From: Hominilimicola fabiformis
GTDB lineage: Bacteria; Bacillota; Clostridia; UBA1381
Direction of reading: 5' to 3'
Length of the DNA: 64,000 nucleotides
Assembly: GCF_020687385.1 (NCBI RefSeq)
Contig: NZ_JAJEQM010000018.1
Coordinates: 1 to 64,000 of the forward strand
This document shows positions 59,659-64,000 of the stretch, piece by piece. The number at the start of each line of letters is the position of its first letter. Position 1 is the first letter of the stretch. A model generated the notes under the pieces. The model was not told where the DNA came from. It ran no database searches and saw only the letters and a program-made list of their open reading frames with translations. The position numbers and the translations under genes were made by a program.

Positions 59659-59697
59659 AACAGATAAAATCGTTATTACGATTTTGTCTGTTTTTTT
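59659..59697 (+). terminator. uxaC terminator
   Basis: The stem AACAGATAAAATCG / CGATTTTGTCTGTT with one mismatch is followed by T7. Confidence 0.88.
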
Positions 59698-59743
59698 GTT
59701 GCATATAGTTATTAATTTAACGGTCTTTAACTATTAAAAAGTA

Positions 59744-59772
59744 TTGAAAATGTAATAAATATGTGATATAAT
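59744..59772 (+). promoter_or_regulatory. Promoter of the glycyl radical enzyme operon
   Basis: TTGAAA (59,744-59,749) and TATAAT (59,767-59,772) are 17 bp apart, about 40 bases before the ATG. The three following genes are closely spaced. Confidence 0.7.
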
Positions 59773-59813
59773 TATAGTAAATTGATATTACTATAATTAA
59801 GTGAGGGAAGAGT

Positions 59814-62345
59814 ATGAGAACCTTTAATACAACAAACATTCCTATGACTGATAGAATTAAAAAGCTAAAGGAAGAATTGTATCGCAAAATGCCTGAAATC
59901 GAAGTAGACAGAGCGGTACTTATTACGGAAAGTTATCAGCAGACTGAACAACTTCCGACTGTAAAGAGAAGAGCTTTGGCTTTTGAACATATACTTAACA
60001 ATATTCCTATTACAATCAGAGATAACGAACTTATTGTCGGAAGTTCGACAAAAGCACCGAGGAGCTGTCAGGTGTTCCCTGAGTTTTCGTATGAATGGCT
60101 TGAAAGCGAGCTTGATACTATCGAATTTCGTGAGGCGGATCCATTCCATATTTCAGAGGAAAACAAGGCTGTACTTAGAAAGATTTTTCCTTATTGGAAG
60201 AACAAGACAAACAGCGATTTAGCACTTTCATATATGGCGCCTGAGGCTGCTGCGGCGATTGAACACAACATTTTTACACCGGGTAACTATTTCTATAACG
60301 GTATCGGACACGTTACAGTTGACTACGGTAAAGTTATGAGAATAGGTTACAAGGGGATTATTGCGGAAGTTCAGGAAGAATTGAATAAGTGCAACGTGTA
60401 TGATGCTGATTATGCCAAAAGACACGAATTTCTTGAATCAATTATAATTTCATGTAATGCGGTTATAAATTATGCAAGACGTTACGCAAATCTTGCTTAT
60501 GAAATGGCTCAAAAGTGTACAAATCCGACAAGGAAACAAGAATTGCTTGTAATTGCAAACAACTGTGCAAACGTGCCTGAAAATCCTGCAAGAAACTTCT
60601 ATGAGGCTTGTCAGACATTTTGGTTTATACAGATGTTACTTCAAATTGAATCAAGCGGTCACTCAATTTCTGCCGGACGTTTTGACCAATATTTGTATCC
60701 GTATTATAAGAACAGCATTGACAACGGTTCGCTTACACGCGAATTTGCACAGGAAATACTTGACTGTATTTGGGTTAAGTTTAACGACCTTAATAAAGCA
60801 AGGGATGAGGCATCGTCATACGGCTTTGCCGGATACAGCTTGTTCCAAAATTTGACGGCGGGCGGACAAAACGCTGAAGGAATTGACGCAACAAATGACT
60901 TGTCATTCCTATGTATTCAAGCGTCAATGCACACTCAATTACCTGCTCCGTCATTCTCGGTCAGAATATGGAACGGCACGCCAAATGAATTCTTGATTAA
61001 ATGTGCAGAGCTTACAAGAACGGGTGTAGGCTTGCCTGCGTACTACAACGATGAAGTCATCATTCCTGCACTTATGAGCAGAGGTGTTACTCTTGCAGAT
61101 GCAAGGGAATACGGCATTATCGGTTGTGTTGAACCGCAGAAACCGTTTAAGACAGACGGTTGGCATGACGCGGCATTCTTTAATATGTGTCGTCCGCTTG
61201 AACTTGTGTTCTCAAACGGTGTTGATAAGGGTGCTCAAATCAGTATCAAGACAGGTAATGTTGAAGATATGACGACATTTGAAGAATTCTACAACGCATA
61301 TAAAGCACAGGAAACTTATATGATTGGTCTTATGGTTAATGCTATTAATGCGATAGATACCGCACATTCGGAAAGAGTTCCTCTACCGTTCCTGTCATGT
61401 ATGGTTGAAGATTGTGTTAAAGAGGGTAAGACTGTACAAGAGGGCGGTGCTCATTATAACTTCACAGGTCCGCAAGGCTTCGGTATTGCGAATATGGCAG
61501 ACGGACTTTGGGCAGTTAAGACTCTTGTATTTGATGAAAAGAAAGTCACAATGGCGGAACTTAAAGACACACTTATCCATAATTACGGACAAGGTTTAAG
61601 TCCTAAGGCGGCTAAAAATGCGACTCAAGAAGTTGTTATAAATCTTGCTAAAGCAGGCAAGAGCGTTAATGAAAGCCAAGTTGCCGATATTTGCAGAATG
61701 TTCCTTACAGGTGAACAGGATCCGACAAAGAGAAAGCGTTATGAAGAAATACTTGATATGATAAATGAACTTCCGAAGTACGGAAACGACATTGAAGAAA
61801 TTGACATGTTAGCCCGTGATGTGGCTAATATATACGCAAAAGAACTTGAAAAACATAAAAATCCTCGCGGAGGTATGTTCCAGGCAGGATTGTATCCTGT
61901 ATCGGCTAACGTTCCTCTTGGTGAGCAGACAGGTGCGACACCTGACGGCAGACTTGCCAATACACCGATTGCGGACGGTGTAGGTCCAAGACAGGGCGCT
62001 GATACAAAAGGTCCTACGGCTGCGGCAAACTCAGTTGCAAAACTTGAACATGGCAGAGCATCAAACGGTACACTTTACAATCAGAAGTTCCACCCGTCGG
62101 CATTGAGCGGAAATGCAGGACTTCAGAACTTTGCGTCATACATAAGAGCATTCTTTGACCAAAAGGGAATGCATATGCAGTTTAATGTTGTAAGTAAGGA
62201 AACACTTCTTGACGCACAAAAACATCCGGAAAATTATAAATCACTTGTAGTTCGTGTTGCAGGTTACAGTGCTTTGTTTACATCACTTTCAAAGGCACTT
62301 CAGGACGATATTATCAGCAGAACAGAACAAGCATTTAACGCATAA
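59814..62345 (+). CDS. Glycyl radical enzyme, glycerol/propanediol dehydratase-like
   Basis: An 843-residue oxygen-sensitive enzyme of the pyruvate-formate-lyase-like family. The radical Gly (about 817) is in VVRVAGYSALF. The active Cys438 is in GIIGCVEPQKPF, a single Cys with Glu two residues on, which excludes a classical pyruvate formate-lyase (Cys-Cys). An Asp 14 residues after the Cys (GWHDAAFFN) and SSGHSISAGRFD correspond to substrate-binding positions of B12-independent glycerol/1,2-diol dehydratases. No microcompartment genes or targeting peptide are present. The substrate is therefore open: a diol, hydroxyproline-like compound, or sugar-acid derivative. Confidence 0.85.
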   Translation: MRTFNTTNIPMTDRIKKLKEELYRKMPEIEVDRAVLITESYQQTEQLPTVKRRALAFEHILNNIPITIRDNELIVGSSTKAPRSCQVFPEFSYEWLESELDTIEFREADPFHISEENKAVLRKIFPYWKNKTNSDLALSYMAPEAAAAIEHNIFTPGNYFYNGIGHVTVDYGKVMRIGYKGIIAEVQEELNKCNVYDADYAKRHEFLESIIISCNAVINYARRYANLAYEMAQKCTNPTRKQELLVIANNCANVPENPARNFYEACQTFWFIQMLLQIESSGHSISAGRFDQYLYPYYKNSIDNGSLTREFAQEILDCIWVKFNDLNKARDEASSYGFAGYSLFQNLTAGGQNAEGIDATNDLSFLCIQASMHTQLPAPSFSVRIWNGTPNEFLIKCAELTRTGVGLPAYYNDEVIIPALMSRGVTLADAREYGIIGCVEPQKPFKTDGWHDAAFFNMCRPLELVFSNGVDKGAQISIKTGNVEDMTTFEEFYNAYKAQETYMIGLMVNAINAIDTAHSERVPLPFLSCMVEDCVKEGKTVQEGGAHYNFTGPQGFGIANMADGLWAVKTLVFDEKKVTMAELKDTLIHNYGQGLSPKAAKNATQEVVINLAKAGKSVNESQVADICRMFLTGEQDPTKRKRYEEILDMINELPKYGNDIEEIDMLARDVANIYAKELEKHKNPRGGMFQAGLYPVSANVPLGEQTGATPDGRLANTPIADGVGPRQGADTKGPTAAANSVAKLEHGRASNGTLYNQKFHPSALSGNAGLQNFASYIRAFFDQKGMHMQFNVVSKETLLDAQKHPENYKSLVVRVAGYSALFTSLSKALQDDIISRTEQAFNA

Positions 62346-62357
62346 GGAATAATTAAT

Positions 62358-63149
62358 ATGGAAAATTATATGAAAGCGAAAGGCAGAATATTTGACATAC
62401 AGAAATATTCTATCCACGACGGACCCGGAATACGAACAATAGTATTCCTAAAGGGTTGTGCTTTGCGTTGCAGATGGTGTTGTAATCCTGAATCACAGGA
62501 ATTTGATATACAGACCATGATGTTTGAGGGCAAAGAAAAAGTTATGGGATATGATGTGACTGTTGAAGATGTTATGCCGGCTATTTTACAGGATACATTT
62601 TATTATAACCGCAGCGGCGGCGGTGTGACTTTGTCAGGCGGTGAAGCTCTGTTGCAACCGAATTTCGGACCGCATCTTTTACACGCCTGTAAGGATTACG
62701 GTATAAATACTGCTATCGAAACAACGGGCTTTGCACGTTGGGAGTTTATAGAAAAGTATTTGCCGTATCTTGATTATGTGCTTATGGATATTAAGCATAT
62801 GAACAGTGCAAAGCACAAGGAATTTACCACTCAGCCCAATGAACTTATTCACGAAAACGCAAAAAGAATTGCGGAGTCGGGAATGGTTGATTTGACAATA
62901 AGAGTGCCTGTTATACCGACATTTAACGCAACACCGGAAGAAATTTATGACATTGCAATGTTTGCTGCAAGTTTGAAAGGTGTTAAGAAACTTCATTTAC
63001 TTCCATACCACAGACTCGGACAAGGCAAATATGACGGATTGGGTAGAGAATACAAACTTGACGGAATTGATTTAATTCCTAACGAGTATATGCAAGAACT
63101 TCTTGAAGTTGCTAAAAAATCGGGACTTGAATGTCAGATAGGCGGTTAA
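62358..63149 (+). CDS. Glycyl radical enzyme activase (radical SAM), compact form
   Basis: A 263-residue radical SAM enzyme that installs the glycyl radical on the preceding gene product. The 4Fe-4S motif is Cys34-Cys38-Cys41 in GCALRCRWCCNPE, followed by GGGVTLSGGEALLQ and DIKHMNSAKHKEFT, as in the family. Most activases of non-PFL glycyl radical enzymes carry an inserted ferredoxin-like domain with about eight extra Cys after the first motif. Here that insert is missing, so the protein resembles PFL activase in size. It begins 12 bases after the radical enzyme gene. Confidence 0.92.
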   Translation: MENYMKAKGRIFDIQKYSIHDGPGIRTIVFLKGCALRCRWCCNPESQEFDIQTMMFEGKEKVMGYDVTVEDVMPAILQDTFYYNRSGGGVTLSGGEALLQPNFGPHLLHACKDYGINTAIETTGFARWEFIEKYLPYLDYVLMDIKHMNSAKHKEFTTQPNELIHENAKRIAESGMVDLTIRVPVIPTFNATPEEIYDIAMFAASLKGVKKLHLLPYHRLGQGKYDGLGREYKLDGIDLIPNEYMQELLEVAKKSGLECQIGG

Positions 63150-63150
63150 A

Positions 63151-63594
63151 ATGAAAATTGAAATAATGAATGAAAATCACAGAGATAAAGTGCTTGAATT
63201 ATCAAAAGCATTTTATTGCAGTGATGCACTTGATCACGAAGTGCCTATGAATATTATCGAAACAAATATTGATGCGGCAATAAGTGGAGATAAAGGCTTA
63301 ATTGGTTTTGTATTTTGTGAAGATAATGAGGTTGTCGGATTTTCTTACGTGACGACTTATTATGAAACTGAAGTAGGCGGTATATGCGTACAGATTATTG
63401 ATTTGTATGTAAATGAAAATGCTCGTGGAAAAGGTGTGGCGACACAGTATTTTAATTATTTATTCGACAAATACAGTGGTGCAAAGCGTTTCAGACTTGA
63501 AGTCGTTAAAGATAATGTAAAAGCAATATCGCTGTATAAGAAAATGGGATTTACAGACGTATCATACGGACAAATGAAAATTGATAAGATATAA
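63151..63594 (+). CDS. GNAT-family N-acetyltransferase
   Basis: A 147-residue acetyltransferase with the acetyl-CoA motif DLYVNENARGKGVATQYFNY and the conserved SLYKKMGFTDVSYGQMKID ending. The substrate is unknown. It starts one base after the activase stop codon and is followed by a terminator, so it is the last gene of the radical enzyme operon. Confidence 0.9.
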   Translation: MKIEIMNENHRDKVLELSKAFYCSDALDHEVPMNIIETNIDAAISGDKGLIGFVFCEDNEVVGFSYVTTYYETEVGGICVQIIDLYVNENARGKGVATQYFNYLFDKYSGAKRFRLEVVKDNVKAISLYKKMGFTDVSYGQMKIDKI

Positions 63595-63628
63595 AAAATA
63601 ACGCTGTTTATCAGCGTTATTTTTTTGT
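63595..63628 (+). terminator. Terminator of the glycyl radical operon
   Basis: The stem AAATAACGCTG / CAGCGTTATTT is followed by T on the plus strand, directly after the GNAT gene. Confidence 0.9.
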
Positions 63629-63654
63629 ATTCCTGTTTGGTAATGTTATAGCAA

Positions 63655-63690
63655 TAAAAAATGGTTGGTTCAAAATGAACCAACCATTTA
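63655..63690 (-). terminator. Terminator of the oxidoreductase gene
   Basis: The 14-bp stem AAATGGTTGGTTCA / TGAACCAACCATTT is followed by TTTTATT on the minus strand, 12 bases after the stop codon. Confidence 0.88.
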
Positions 63691-63702
63691 TAATATTTAA
63701 AA

Positions 63703-64000
63703 TTATTCGCCTTGAGCAAGCTTAACAAGATGTGCATACTTTTCTTCTGCATTCTTCTTAGCCTTTGCAAATAGTTCCTTAGCTCTTTCAGGGTTTGAAC
63801 GAGCAAGTGAATTATAACGAACTTCACCCATGATGAAGTCTTCATAATCCATTGTAGGAGCTTTTGAGTCAAGCTGGAACGGATTTTTGCCGTCCAAAGC
63901 AAGTCTTGGGTCAAATCTGAACAAGTGCCAGTAACCTGCGTCAACGGCTTTCTTTTCTTCTGTTTGAGCAATACTCATACCGCCCTTGATACCATGATTG
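63703..64000 (-). CDS. nifJ: Pyruvate:ferredoxin oxidoreductase, C-terminal end (partial)
   Basis: The frame is open at the window edge and ends at 63703. The visible 99 residues, GGMSIAQTEEKKAVDAGYWH and LFRFDPRLALDGKNPFQLDS, then YEDFIMGEVRYNSLARSNPE, match the C-terminus of the single-chain pyruvate:ferredoxin oxidoreductase of anaerobes. The enzyme makes acetyl-CoA and reduced ferredoxin from pyruvate. An internal Met at 63978 is not the start. The gene is convergent with the glycyl radical operon. Confidence 0.9.
   Translation of the reverse strand, partial: NHGIKGGMSIAQTEEKKAVDAGYWHLFRFDPRLALDGKNPFQLDSKAPTMDYEDFIMGEVRYNSLARSNPERAKELFAKAKKNAEEKYAHLVKLAQGE

Noticed and set aside
59814-62345. 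Pyruvate formate-lyase
   Set aside because: The active site has one cysteine followed by Val-Glu-Pro, not the adjacent Cys pair of pyruvate formate-lyase.

Overview
The window looks like part of a low-GC Firmicutes (Clostridia) genome, probably a gut or rumen fibre degrader. The evidence is AT-rich DNA, Gram-positive signal peptides, SLH-domain and agr-type genes, a GH115 glucuronidase with uronate isomerase, a glycyl radical enzyme, and a pyruvate:ferredoxin oxidoreductase. I found no rRNA or tRNA genes and no CRISPR array.

About 1-45.4 kb is most of an integrative conjugative element (ICE) of the Tn1549 / C. difficile CTn type. At its left side is a complete agr-like quorum-sensing locus on the minus strand (agrA, agrC, agrD, agrB; 2.56-5.40 kb). 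It has two sigma70 promoters, each preceded by the same pair of 11-bp direct repeats. One promoter precedes agrD-agrB. The other reads through a leader of about 530 nt toward two exported proteins at the window edge. Divergent from agr are a putative oriT, mobC and the relaxase. From 44.99 kb down to 8.4 kb on the minus strand lie a replication initiator, a giant SLH-anchored surface protein (cargo), a ferredoxin, PcfB/DUF3801, VirD4, the Maff2 pilin-like gene, VirB6, PrgI, VirB4, a C5 methylase, an NlpC/P60 hydrolase, a PP-loop protein, DUF4315, DUF4366, topoisomerase III, ArdA and ArdC-type antirestriction proteins, and accessory genes. No ICE integrase is visible, so that end probably lies left of position 1.

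A second element of about 7.85 kb (28,098-35,945; most of it GC-rich) is inserted inside maff2 and splits it into a 43-codon and a 30-codon part that fit together exactly. It is an integrative mobilizable element (IME) with its own large serine recombinase, TnpW, DnaC-like ATPase, RepA, Cys-rich protein, relaxase and MobC, plus two AT-rich cargo genes, one broken by a 16-bp duplication. While it is inserted, the ICE pilin gene is interrupted. Precise excision would restore it.

From 45.4 to 51.4 kb is an accessory stretch. It holds a small operon with a sigma factor, bracketed by near-identical 35-bp terminator repeats, then a 1261-residue protein that resembles a nuclease plus degenerate NTPase of the anti-phage type, then gene remnants and a structured RNA candidate.

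From 51.4 kb onward the sequence looks chromosomal: a secreted GH115 alpha-glucuronidase, an AraC regulator divergent from uronate isomerase (release and isomerisation of glucuronate from xylan), a glycyl radical enzyme with a compact activase, a GNAT acetyltransferase, and the 3' end of a pyruvate:ferredoxin oxidoreductase gene.
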